From positions 1 to 34,853 of the forward strand of contig NZ_RPRY01000015.1 of assembly GCF_003949795.1 (NCBI RefSeq): 34,853 bases of DNA. Direction: 5' to 3'. Origin of the DNA: Streptomyces sp. WAC06614 (GTDB taxonomy: Bacteria; Actinomycetota; Actinomycetes; Streptomycetales; Streptomycetaceae). How positions within the stretch are numbered: position 1 is the first letter of the stretch; each line of letters begins with the position of its first letter. Shown here piece by piece: positions 13,932-21,811 of this stretch. The translations under genes were made by a program, and so were the position numbers. Under the pieces are notes generated by a model. It was not told where the DNA came from. It worked only from the letters and a program-made list of their open reading frames with translations, and searched no databases.

Positions 13932-15746
13932 GTGCCGGTCTTCCCCTACCCCCCGCTGCCGCTCGACGGGCTGCTGCGACGCGCCGCGCGCCGGGACCCG
14001 GACGGGGTGGCGGTCCGCCACGCCGACGGCCGCCCCCCGGTCACCTTCGCCGAGCTCGACGAGCAGGCCGACCGGGTCGCCGCACACCTGGAGCGGGAGC
14101 TCGGGCGGCGCGGGGCCCGGATCGGGGTCGGCAACGTGCTGGACGCCTCCTTCGCCGCCGCCTACTACGGGACCGCCCGCAGCGGGAACACCGCCGTCCT
14201 GGTGAACCCGCTGCTCAAGGAGGCCGGGCTGGCGCACGTGTGCGCCGCGGCCGCCGTCGAGCTGGCGTTCGTACCGGCCGCCACCGGGCGGCTGCTGGAC
14301 GCGCTCGCCGGGCAACTGCCCGCGCTGCGCCGCACCGTGGTCACCACCGGCGGCGGGCAGGAATGGCAGGAGCTGCTGGCCGGTGCGCCGCGGCCGACGG
14401 CCGGGGCCGGGCAGGCCGCCGGGGCCGGGGCGGGCGGGGCCGGGCTGGACGAGGTCGTCTGCATCCAGTTCACCACCGGCACCACCGGCAGGCCGCGCGG
14501 GGTGCGCCTGACCCACCGCAACCTCGTCGCGAACGCCGCCCAGACCGCCGCCGCCCACGAGCTGGACCGTGAGTCGGTCACGCTCAACCATCTGCCGCTC
14601 TACCACGTCATGCACCTCAACTCCGCCGTCTTCGCCGGGGCCTGCCAGGTGCTGTGCACCGACCCCGACCCGCTGGCCTCGCTCGCCGTGGCCGCGCGGG
14701 AGGGCGTCAGCCACTACTACGGGCTGCCCGCCCGGCTGCACCGGCTGGCCGCGCAGCTCCACGACGCCGACGAGGTGAGCATCGAGGGGGTGCCCGCCGG
14801 GCCGCGGCTGGCCGCCGTGCTCTCCGGGGGGACCGCCCTCGACCCCGGCGCCGCGCGCGTCCTGCGCCGCCGGCTCGGCGTCCCCGTCGTCCAGGGCTAC
14901 GGGATGGCGGAGCTGTCACCGCTCAGCCACTGCCAGCGCCCCGGCGCGGCCCCCGCCTACGACGAGCTCGGCGAGAGCGACCGGCCGCGCAGCACCGCCG
15001 TCGGCCCGGCCGTGCCCGGGACCGAGTGCCGGATCGTGCACCTGGACACCCGGCGCCCGCTGCCCCCGTACACGCCCGGCGAGGTGCAGGTGCGCGGGCC
15101 GCAGCTGATGGCCGGCTACCTGGACTGCCTGGGCCCGTCCAAGGTCGGGTACGGGGGCTGGTTCTCCACCGGCGACGTCGGCTACGTCAACGGCGGGGGC
15201 GAGCTGTTCCTCGTCGACCGGCTCGGTGACGTGTTCAAGTACGACAACGAGCTGGTCTCGCCGACCGCCGTCGAGGCCGTGGTCGCCGCCGACGAACGGG
15301 TCGCCGACTGCGTCGTCGCGGGCTGGCCCGACCCCGTCCACGGGGCCGTGGTGTGGACCGGGATCGTGCTGCGCGATCCCGTCCAGCCGGGGCTGCTGGA
15401 CGTGGTGGACTCCATCGTGGAACGGGCCAACGAGCGGCTCGCGCCCTTCGAGCAGATCCGCCGGGTCGAGGTCCTCGACGCCGTGCCGCGCACGCCGGTG
15501 GGCAAGCCGGCCCGGCGTGGGCTGGCGATGAGCATCCGGACCCGCGCGGCGGTGGAGACCGTGCCCGTCCCGGCTCCTGCTGCCACTGCCGCCGGCGCCG
15601 GGACTCCCCCTGCGGCTCCCGTTCCCGTTCCCGTTGCTCTTCCTCTTCCTCTTCCTCCTCCTCTTTCGCTTCCGCTTCCGCTCGCTGCCGTTCCTGGCGC
15701 TCTTCCCGATCCCGTTCCTTCTACCTCCGGGAGTTCCCCGTGGTGA
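13932..15746 (+). CDS. Acyl-CoA ligase / AMP-dependent synthetase with low-complexity tail
   Basis: The 604-residue class I adenylate-forming enzyme activates a carboxylic acid as acyl-AMP and then transfers it to CoA or a carrier. Motifs in order: FTTGTTGRPRGV (P-loop), LSGGTAL, QGYGMAELS, WFSTGDVGY, VDRLGDVFKYDNELVSP and PRTPVGKPARRG with the catalytic lysine, Lys525. AGGAGG at 13918-13923 gives an excellent site for GTG 13932. The conserved protein ends near residue 540; about 60 further residues are Pro/Val/Leu-rich (VPVPVALPLPLPPPLSL) and are encoded by a polypyrimidine tract. The stop overlaps the next gene. In this cluster it may load an unusual starter or attach an acyl group; the substrate cannot be predicted by eye. 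Confidence 0.88.
   Translation: MPVFPYPPLPLDGLLRRAARRDPDGVAVRHADGRPPVTFAELDEQADRVAAHLERELGRRGARIGVGNVLDASFAAAYYGTARSGNTAVLVNPLLKEAGLAHVCAAAAVELAFVPAATGRLLDALAGQLPALRRTVVTTGGGQEWQELLAGAPRPTAGAGQAAGAGAGGAGLDEVVCIQFTTGTTGRPRGVRLTHRNLVANAAQTAAAHELDRESVTLNHLPLYHVMHLNSAVFAGACQVLCTDPDPLASLAVAAREGVSHYYGLPARLHRLAAQLHDADEVSIEGVPAGPRLAAVLSGGTALDPGAARVLRRRLGVPVVQGYGMAELSPLSHCQRPGAAPAYDELGESDRPRSTAVGPAVPGTECRIVHLDTRRPLPPYTPGEVQVRGPQLMAGYLDCLGPSKVGYGGWFSTGDVGYVNGGGELFLVDRLGDVFKYDNELVSPTAVEAVVAADERVADCVVAGWPDPVHGAVVWTGIVLRDPVQPGLLDVVDSIVERANERLAPFEQIRRVEVLDAVPRTPVGKPARRGLAMSIRTRAAVETVPVPAPAATAAGAGTPPAAPVPVPVALPLPLPPPLSLPLPLAAVPGALPDPVPSTSGSSPW
15605..15728 (+). repeat. Polypyrimidine low-complexity tract translated as ligase tail
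   Basis: The plus strand is nearly all C/T with some G, in units such as CCCGTT and CTTCCT. It resembles the tracts at 478-540, 2170-2234 and 3803-3905, but here it lies inside an open reading frame and encodes the Pro/Val/Leu tail of the ligase up to five bases before its overlap with the next gene's ribosome site. Confidence 0.75.
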
Positions 15747-16087
15747 CCTTCGTCAACAAGCTGACCGTGCACGGTGACATCGAGGAGTTCCTGGCCGCCA
15801 AGGAGAAGATCTCCGCCTTCATGAGCGCCCAGCCCGGCCACATCGCCCACCGCACGCTGAACTCCCTTGGTGAGCCCCACGTCTTCATCGAGATCGCCGA
15901 GTGGCTCGACGCCGCCTCCCACCGGGCCGCCGTGACCAGCGAGACCTTCCGCGAGCTGGTCGGACCGCTGGCCGCGCTGGCCACGCCCGAGCCGGGGCTG
16001 TTCCGGACCGTGGAGGAGGGGCCCTGGCGGACGCCCGAAGGCGTCGCGCGGCGGTCCGCCGCGCAGGAGCCGGCACATGCGGCCTGA
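15740..16087 (+). CDS. ABM-fold protein (antibiotic biosynthesis monooxygenase family)
   Basis: The 115-residue protein (FVNKLTVHGDIEEFLAAKEK, HVFIEIAEWLDAASHRAAV) fits the dimeric alpha+beta barrel family that includes cofactor-free anthrone-type monooxygenases such as ActVA-ORF6 and some polyketide cyclases. It may oxidise an anthrone-like ring to a quinone or help ring closure. GGGAG at 15729-15733 precedes two in-frame GTG codons, 15740 and 15743; the second gives a GTGA overlap with the ligase stop. Its 3' end overlaps the next gene by 11 bp. Confidence 0.82.
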   Translation: MVTFVNKLTVHGDIEEFLAAKEKISAFMSAQPGHIAHRTLNSLGEPHVFIEIAEWLDAASHRAAVTSETFRELVGPLAALATPEPGLFRTVEEGPWRTPEGVARRSAAQEPAHAA

Positions 16088-17813
16088 GCGGGCCGCCGCC
16101 GCGGGCCGCGGGGCGCAGGTCCTGGTCGTCGGGGCCGGCCCGGTCGGGCTCACCGCCGCGCACGAGCTGGCGCGGCGGGGCGTGGCCGTCCGGCTGGTCG
16201 ACGCCGCCGTACGGCCGGGCACGACCAGCCGGGCCGTGGCCGTGCACCCGCGCACCCTGGAGACCTTCGACCAGATGGGCCTGGTCGGTCCGGTCCTGCG
16301 GGCCGGCCGGCCGAACCGGGCCTTCACCATGTACGCCGGCGGGCGGCGGCTGGTGCGGCTGGAGGCCGACTACGCGACCATGCCGACCTGTTACCCCTAC
16401 ACCGTCATCATCGAGCAGACCCGAACCGAGGAGCTGCTGCGCGAGGCCGTCGCACGGCTCGGTGTCGCGGTGGAGTGGGGGGTGCGGCTCGTGTCGTTCA
16501 CCCAGGACGCGGACCGGGTGCACGCGCGGCTGGCCCACCCGGACGGGCGGACCGAGGACGTCACCGTGCCCTGGCTGGTCGGCTGCGACGGGGGGCACAG
16601 CACCGTCCGCAAGACCCTCGGGCTGCCGCTGCTCGGCGAGTCGAGCGAGACCTGGGAACTGGCCGACGCGCCGGTGTCCGTGGACCTGCCGCAGGACACC
16701 ATCTACTGGGTCCACACCGGCGGCCAGGCCCTGATGATGGTGCCCTACCGCAAGGAGGGCCACTGGCGGCTGCTCGACACCGCGCCGGCCGGGCCGGGGG
16801 CGGACCCGCGTCCGGTGGCCGAGCGGTTCTCCGCCAAGCTGTCGGCCGGGCTGGGGCGCGCGGTCAGGGTCGGACAGCCGTCCTGGACCTCGGTGTTCAC
16901 CTTCCAGCAGCGGATGGTGCCACGGATGCACGAGGGCCGGGTGTTCGTCGCGGGCGACGCCGCGCACGTGCACAGCCCGGCCTCCGGGCAGGGCATGAAC
17001 ACCGGCGTGCAGGAGGCGTACAACCTGGCGTGGAAGCTGGCCATGGTCGCCCGGGGCCGCTCCGGCGCCGCACTGCTCGACACCTACGGCGAGGAGCGGG
17101 TGCCGGTGGGGCGGGAACTGCTGGGCTCGACCCGGCAGGCGACGTTCCTCGTGCAGTTCAAGAACGCGCTCGCGGGAGTGGCCCTGCCGGTGGTGATGGG
17201 CGTCGTACGCCACACCGGGCCGCTGCGGCGGGCCGTCCAGCGCAAGGTGCTCGGCGGGATGTCGGGGCTGCGGCTGGGGTACGCCGGCAGCTCCCTGAGC
17301 CCGGCCGCCCCGGAGGGCGCGGGGCCGCGCTCCGGCCCGCGGCCCGGGTCCCGGGCGGCCGTGGCGGCCGCGCGGTTCCCCGGGGATCCCGGGACCACCG
17401 CCTTCGCCGCCGAACTGCGCGACGTGCGCTGGTCACTGCTGTACGTGCCCGAGGGCACCGGCGAGGCCGCCGAGACGGCCCGCGCCGCACACGCCCGGTA
17501 CGCGGACTGGCTGTCGGTCCGGACGGTCCAGGGCGGCCGGCCGGTGGCGCCCGCGGGCCCGCGGCGCCGGCCGCCCCGGCCGCTGGCCGACCCCCGGGGC
17601 AGGCTGCGTGAGGCGCTGGGGCTGGCCGCGGGCGGCTGGGTGCTGGTGCGCCCCGACGGCTATGTCGCCGCCTGCGGGCCGGACCTGACGCAGGCCGCCC
17701 TGGACCGGGCGCTGGCGCCGCTGGCGCTGCGGCCCCACCCGGCTTCCGGCGCGCCCCGAGTGGACCGCGTCATCGTCGGGACGTCGACGCGAGTGAGGGA
17801 GGGCGCCCGATGA
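16077..17813 (+). CDS. FAD-dependent aromatic hydroxylase (PgaE/RdmE/TfdB type)
   Basis: The 578-residue class A monooxygenase has VLVVGAGPVGLTAAHELARRG near residue 15, GCDGGHSTVRKTLG (NAD(P)H/FAD region), and GDAAHVHSPASGQGMNTGVQEAYNLAWKLA (FAD ribityl binding). A degenerate thioredoxin-like C-terminal domain ends with GGWVLVRPDGYVAA. Proteins of this length and layout hydroxylate or cleave rings in angucycline and anthracycline pathways. It is the second FAD hydroxylase of the cluster and is embedded in the operon by overlaps on both sides (11 bp with the ABM gene, ATGA with the ketoreductase gene). Confidence 0.92.
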   Translation: MRPERAAAAGRGAQVLVVGAGPVGLTAAHELARRGVAVRLVDAAVRPGTTSRAVAVHPRTLETFDQMGLVGPVLRAGRPNRAFTMYAGGRRLVRLEADYATMPTCYPYTVIIEQTRTEELLREAVARLGVAVEWGVRLVSFTQDADRVHARLAHPDGRTEDVTVPWLVGCDGGHSTVRKTLGLPLLGESSETWELADAPVSVDLPQDTIYWVHTGGQALMMVPYRKEGHWRLLDTAPAGPGADPRPVAERFSAKLSAGLGRAVRVGQPSWTSVFTFQQRMVPRMHEGRVFVAGDAAHVHSPASGQGMNTGVQEAYNLAWKLAMVARGRSGAALLDTYGEERVPVGRELLGSTRQATFLVQFKNALAGVALPVVMGVVRHTGPLRRAVQRKVLGGMSGLRLGYAGSSLSPAAPEGAGPRSGPRPGSRAAVAAARFPGDPGTTAFAAELRDVRWSLLYVPEGTGEAAETARAAHARYADWLSVRTVQGGRPVAPAGPRRRPPRPLADPRGRLREALGLAAGGWVLVRPDGYVAACGPDLTQAALDRALAPLALRPHPASGAPRVDRVIVGTSTRVREGAR

Positions 17814-18628
17814 CAGCAGGGACGGCGAGGACGGGGGCGGGCAGGGCACCGGAGCGGCCGGTGGCCCTGGTCACCGGGGCGACCAGCGGCATCGGGCTGG
17901 CGATCGCCCGGGACCTGGGGGCGCGCGGGCACCGGGTGTTCCTGTGCGCGCGCACCGCGTCGGCCGTCAAGCAGACCGTCGAGGACCTGCGCGCCGAGGG
18001 GCTGACCGTCGAGGGCGCGGCCGCCGACGTACGCGACCGGGGCGCGGTCGCGGCGCTGGTCGCGGCGGCCGTGGAGACCTACGGCGGCACCGTGGACATC
18101 CTGGTCAACAACGCGGGCCGCAGCGGCGGCGGGGCCACCGCCGACATCACCGACGAGCTGTGGCACGAGGTCATCGACACCAATCTCAACAGCGTGTTCC
18201 TGCTGACGCGGGAGGTCCTCAACCACGGCGGGCTGAGCCGGGCCCCCTGGGGCCGGATCATCAACATCGCCTCCACCGCCGGCAAGCAGGGCGTGCTGCT
18301 GGGCGCCCCGTACTCGGCGTCCAAGCACGCCGTGGTCGGCTTCACCAAGGCCCTCGGCAAGGAGCTGGCGCCGACCGGGGTCACCGTGAACGCGGTCTGC
18401 CCCGGCTACGTCGAGACGCCGATGGCGGCGCGGGTGCGCAGCGGGTACGCGGCGGCGTGGGACACCACGGAGGAGTACGTCCAGGAACAGTTCGAGGCCA
18501 AGATCCCGCTGGGGCGCTACTCGACCCCCGAGGAGGTCGCCGGGCTGGTCGGGTACCTGACCACCGATCTGGCGGCGTCGATCACGGCGCAGGCGCTCAA
18601 CGTGTGCGGCGGGCTGGGGAACTTCTGA
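17810..18628 (+). CDS. ActIII-type polyketide ketoreductase
   Basis: The 272-residue SDR has the NADPH loop TGATSGIGLAIA, NNAGRSGGG, catalytic Ser in NIASTAGKQG, YSASKHAVVGFTKALGKELA with the Tyr/Lys pair, and the diagnostic actinorhodin-type ending ITAQALNVCGGLGNF. It reduces the C-9 ketone of the nascent polyketide, which also fixes the first-ring C7-C12 folding. A longer N-terminal tail (MTAGTARTGAGRAPE) precedes the domain. The product is therefore expected to be a reduced aromatic polyketide rather than an unreduced tetracenomycin-type one. Confidence 0.95.
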   Translation: MTAGTARTGAGRAPERPVALVTGATSGIGLAIARDLGARGHRVFLCARTASAVKQTVEDLRAEGLTVEGAAADVRDRGAVAALVAAAVETYGGTVDILVNNAGRSGGGATADITDELWHEVIDTNLNSVFLLTREVLNHGGLSRAPWGRIINIASTAGKQGVLLGAPYSASKHAVVGFTKALGKELAPTGVTVNAVCPGYVETPMAARVRSGYAAAWDTTEEYVQEQFEAKIPLGRYSTPEEVAGLVGYLTTDLAASITAQALNVCGGLGNF

Positions 18629-19440
18629 TGCCGGGGCCGGCGTTCGCGTCGGCGTCGCCGATGCCCCCGCCGGGCGCTGCCGCGGGGCCGGTGGAGGCGG
18701 AGGTCGCCGCGCCCGCGGGGATCGTCTACGGACTCCTCGCGGACGCGGCGCGCCGGCCGCTGTACTTCCCCTCGGCGGTGCACGTGGAGCGCCTCGGCAG
18801 CGACGGCGTCCGCGACGAACTGCTGGTGTGGTCCCGGCCGGCGGGCCCGCCCGGGTCCGGGGACGGGATCGTCCTGGTGAGCGAGCGGCGGGAGCTGGAC
18901 GCGGCCCGCCGCCGCGTCGGGTGCGCGGCCGGGACCTGGCAGGTCGAGGCCTGCGCCGCCGACCGGTCCCGGCTCACCCTGACCGGCGGCCGGGCCGGCG
19001 CCTGGGAGGACGTACGGGAGCTCCTGGCGCTCGCCGCGCACTGGGAGCGGCTCGACGACGTCATGCTCACCTTCGAGGACGTGGCCGAGGTGGCCGCCCC
19101 GCCCGCCGTGACCTACGCCTGCTTCGCGGACCGCGTGGCCGGGCGGTGGCCGTACCGGGTGCTCCTGCCCGCGAGCGGGCGGATCGTCGGCAAACGCCCC
19201 CAGCCGCCGGACGGCCCGCTCGCCGCGCACACCGGCTGCTGGCGGGTCGACGCCGACGGCCTGGCCCGCGTACGCCACAGCGTGGTGCTGCGCCCGGCCG
19301 CCCTGCGGGCGCTGCCCGGGGCCCCGGCCGACCTCGGCGCCGCCCGCCGGATCGTCCGCGAGGCCCTGGGCCGGCAGAGCCGGCACCTCCTGGCCGCCGT
19401 CCGCCGCGCGGCGCAGGAGGCCGCCGGGCCGCGGTCCTGA
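18628..19440 (+). CDS. Didomain aromatase/cyclase, shortened second domain
   Basis: The 270-residue protein starts at the ATG inside the TGATG junction with the ketoreductase stop. Residues 20-145 fit the first SRPBCC domain (GIVYGLLADAARRPLYFPSAVHVERLG, TWQVEACAADRSRLTLTGG). Residues 150-265 fit the second, including ASGRIVGKR, GCWRVD and ARVRHSVVL. Didomain ARO/CYC proteins such as ActVII are about 310-320 residues. Here a stretch of roughly 30-40 residues seems missing from the middle of the second domain, between YACFADRVAGRWPYRV and the IVGKR helix. It should dehydrate and aromatise the first ring of a ketoreduced chain. The last gene of this operon. Confidence 0.8.
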   Translation: MPGPAFASASPMPPPGAAAGPVEAEVAAPAGIVYGLLADAARRPLYFPSAVHVERLGSDGVRDELLVWSRPAGPPGSGDGIVLVSERRELDAARRRVGCAAGTWQVEACAADRSRLTLTGGRAGAWEDVRELLALAAHWERLDDVMLTFEDVAEVAAPPAVTYACFADRVAGRWPYRVLLPASGRIVGKRPQPPDGPLAAHTGCWRVDADGLARVRHSVVLRPAALRALPGAPADLGAARRIVREALGRQSRHLLAAVRRAAQEAAGPRS

Positions 19441-19445
19441 CCGCG

Positions 19446-19479
19446 AGGGCCCCGCAGGACGCCTGTCCCCCGGGGCCCT
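19446..19479. terminator. Terminator between convergent genes
   Basis: AGGGCCCCG (19446-19454) pairs with CGGGGCCCT (19471-19479), and the loop contains a second small stem (CAGG 19455-19458 with CCTG 19462-19465). It lies between the aromatase/cyclase stop (19440) and the leftward adenylation-like gene's stop (19503). Confidence 0.65.
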
Positions 19480-19502
19480 GCGCACGGGACGGACCGCCCG
19501 GG

Positions 19503-20498
19503 TCAGACCCGGGTCGGGGAGCCCGACACGTCCCACAGGGTGGCCTGCGGGGCGATGGCCGCCCGGTGCCAGGCGGCCGGGTAGCTCGGGGGGAGCGGTT
19601 CGCCCGAGAGCAGGACGTGGCGCAGCGACGGGATCCGGGTGCCGGCGGCGGCCGCGGTCAGGCGGGTGAACGCCGACGGGAGCTGGGTGAGCACGGTGAC
19701 CTGGTGCTCCGTCAGCGTCCGGGCGAACTCCCGCGCGTCGGAGGCGGTGTCCCGGTCCACGACGACGGCGCGCGCTCCCGACAGCAGTGGGCCCCACATC
19801 TCGCGCATCCCGAGGTCCAGGCTCATCGAGTGGTAGAAGGTCCACACGTCGTCCGGGCCGGTCTCCAGCATCGGCAGCGCCACGTCCACCCAGGACAGCA
19901 CGTCCAGGTGGGTGACCGGCTCGACGGCCACGGCCCGGCCCGGCCGGCCCCCCGCGGACGGCAGGCCCAGGAACGCGGTGCGCTCCGGGAGCTGGCGGCG
20001 TACGGCCTGCTCCGGGCGGACCGCGACCACGAACGGGCCGGCCTTGGCCACGGGGATCTCGTCGCGCAGCAGCCCGCTGTCGGACAGGACCATCTCGGTG
20101 CCGGCGTCCCGCATCAGGAACTCCTGCAGGCCCGGGTTGTGCCCGGGCTCCAGCGGCAGCACCGCCGCGCCCGAGCGCATCGTGCCCACCACCGCCGCGG
20201 CGGCCGTGCAGGTGCGCCGGGCGCGCACCGCCACGGCCTGGCCGGGTCCGGCCCGGCCGCTGAGCCGGCGGGCGATGTCGTCGGCCAGCAGGTCGAGTTC
20301 CAGGTAGGTCGCCGATTCCTCCGCGTCCTGGGCCGCGACGCGGCCCGGGTGCAGGGCGGCCACGGCCGCGAATCGGATGTCGATGCGATCCCGGCGCGTG
20401 GGGCGCTCGCCGGCCGGGTCGAGCCCGATCCTGCCGAGCAGCCCGGCCAGGTCGGCGGACAGCTGGTCGAGCTCCGGCTGCTCCGGAGTGGGGTTCAT
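19503..20498 (-). CDS. Degenerate, truncated NRPS-type adenylation protein
   Basis: The 331-residue protein is recognisable as the N-terminal part of an amino-acid adenylation domain. It has a YLELDLLADDIARRL-like start, the DVWTFYHSMSLDLGMREMWG segment (A4 region), TVLTQLPSAFTRL and the LRHVLLSGEPLPP strand. The ATP-binding A3 loop, normally TSGSTGxPKG, reads LPSAGGRPGRA, and the protein stops at LWDVSGSPTRV, exactly where the A5 NxYGxTE motif should be. The A7-A10 motifs, including the catalytic lysine, are absent. It is unlikely to adenylate anything. GGGAGG precedes ATG 20498. No continuation exists in other frames, because the terminator and next operon follow. A large 11-bp repeat array lies upstream. 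It may be decaying, or a non-catalytic scaffold. Confidence 0.7.
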   Translation of the reverse strand: MNPTPEQPELDQLSADLAGLLGRIGLDPAGERPTRRDRIDIRFAAVAALHPGRVAAQDAEESATYLELDLLADDIARRLSGRAGPGQAVAVRARRTCTAAAAVVGTMRSGAAVLPLEPGHNPGLQEFLMRDAGTEMVLSDSGLLRDEIPVAKAGPFVVAVRPEQAVRRQLPERTAFLGLPSAGGRPGRAVAVEPVTHLDVLSWVDVALPMLETGPDDVWTFYHSMSLDLGMREMWGPLLSGARAVVVDRDTASDAREFARTLTEHQVTVLTQLPSAFTRLTAAAAGTRIPSLRHVLLSGEPLPPSYPAAWHRAAIAPQATLWDVSGSPTRV

Positions 20499-20589
20499 CT
20501 GGCCTCCCGGACCTCGGATCGGTACTCCGACCACCGATGGTGTCGGGACCGCTTGGAGTCGTGCTCGAATCTCGGCCGTACAGGACCGC

Positions 20590-20699
20590 TCGGCAGCCGG
20601 TCGGGACCCGGTCGGCACCGGCTCGGCACGGGCTCGGGAGGTGCTCGAGAGGTGCTCGACGCCGGGTCCACGGGGGGTCGAGGACCGCTCGGGATGCTG
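20590..20699. promoter_or_regulatory. Array of ten 11-bp-phased TCGG/TCGA repeats
   Basis: A TCG trinucleotide recurs every 11 bases at 20590, 20601, 20612, 20623, 20634, 20645, 20656, 20678 and 20689, and 20667 reads TCC. Typical units are TCGGCACCGGC, TCGGGAGGTGC and TCGAGAGGTGC. A shorter phased set is at 20543 and 20565 (TCGGGAC, TCGAATC, 22 bp apart). SARP operators are heptamer direct repeats with exactly this helical spacing, normally two to four copies. The array lies 92 bp upstream of the leftward adenylation-like gene and 167 bp upstream of the rightward NmrA-like gene. The rest of 20499-20865 shows no gene. Confidence 0.65.
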
Positions 20700-20865
20700 T
20701 GGCCGACCCCGTCCGGGCATGCCTACGATTCTCGGGCTCATGCCGCAGCCGCACTCTCCGCGGTGCTCGCGAGTCGACCGATCCATCCCAACTCGTAGAC
20801 GCACGCGTATGGAACTGAGCTTTGTGGCTATGGCCCGTCTCGCGAGAGTGGACTTGACTGTACTC

Positions 20866-21702
20866 ATGACTCAGAACACGCAGAACGCGCAGATCACCCT
20901 CGTCATCGGCGGACACGGCAAGACCGGCCGTCGCGTCGCCGAGCGCCTCACCGCCCAGGGCCGTGCCGTCCGCATCGGCTCCCGCAGCGGCGAGCCGCCG
21001 TTCGTCTGGGAGGACTCCGCCACCTGGGGGCCCGCCCTGGAGGGTGTGGACCGGGTCTACATCACCTACTACCCCGACCTCGCCTTCCCCGGCGCCGCCG
21101 AGCAGGTGGCGGAGTTCTCCAAGGTCGCCGTCGCCAAGGGGGCGCGCCGCCTGGTGCTGCTCTCCGGCCGTGGCGAGGAGGCCGCCGAGGTCAGCGAGGA
21201 GAACGTGAAGGCCTCCGGGGCCGACTGGACCATCGTCCGCTCCAGCTGGTTCAACCAGAACTTCAGCGAGAGCTTCTTCCTGGAGCCCGTGCTGGCCGGC
21301 GAGATCGCCCTGCCGACCGGTGACGCGGTCGAGGCCTTCGTCGACGCCGACGACATCGCCGACGTGGTGGTGGCCGCGCTGACCGACGACAAGCACATCG
21401 GCAGGACCTACGAGCTGTCGGGCCCGCGCCTGCTCAGCTACAGCGACGTCGCCGCCGAGCTGTCCAAGGCGACCGGGCGCGAGATCACGTACGTCTCCGT
21501 CACCAACGAGCAGTACCGGGCGGTGCTGCGGGAGAACGGTCTGCCGGAGGACTTCGCCGACCTGTTCACCATGATCCTGGACGGGCGCAACGCCCACCTG
21601 GTGCACGGCGTCGAGGAGGCCCTGGGCCGCAAGCCCAAGGACTTCTCCGACTTCGCCCGTGAGGCGGCGGCCAGCGGCGTCTGGGACGTCCCGCAGGCCT
21701 GA
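20866..21702 (+). CDS. NmrA-like NAD(P)-binding reductase (atypical SDR)
   Basis: The 278-residue protein has the Rossmann motif VIGGHGKTGRRVAERL at residues 12-28 and the family pattern GADWTIVRSSWFNQNFSE, FVDADDIADVVVAAL and YELSGPRLLSYSDVAAELS seen in NmrA/azoreductase-like proteins. They bind NAD(P) and act as redox sensors or quinone reductases. ATG 20866 opens MTQNTQNAQ just before the Rossmann strand. No strong ribosome site is visible, and in-frame ATGs at 20809 and 20830 are alternatives. The context suggests quinone handling for the aromatic product, or redox regulation. The latter is speculative. Confidence 0.82.
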   Translation: MTQNTQNAQITLVIGGHGKTGRRVAERLTAQGRAVRIGSRSGEPPFVWEDSATWGPALEGVDRVYITYYPDLAFPGAAEQVAEFSKVAVAKGARRLVLLSGRGEEAAEVSEENVKASGADWTIVRSSWFNQNFSESFFLEPVLAGEIALPTGDAVEAFVDADDIADVVVAALTDDKHIGRTYELSGPRLLSYSDVAAELSKATGREITYVSVTNEQYRAVLRENGLPEDFADLFTMILDGRNAHLVHGVEEALGRKPKDFSDFAREAAASGVWDVPQA

Positions 21703-21705
21703 CCG

Positions 21706-21739
21706 GCCCGGCTCCCGGCGTACCCCGGTCCGGCCGGGC
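21706..21739. terminator. Possible weak terminator hairpin
   Basis: GCCCGGC (21706-21712) can pair with GCCGGGC (21733-21739) across a 20-nt loop just after the NmrA-like stop. It is a short stem in very GC-rich DNA, so it may be coincidental. Confidence 0.3.
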
Positions 21740-21811
21740 GGCGACTCTGGTACGGCCGCCGCCCGCCGGACCCGGGGACACGGGAACGGATCCGACCGAA
21801 GGGGGACCTCG

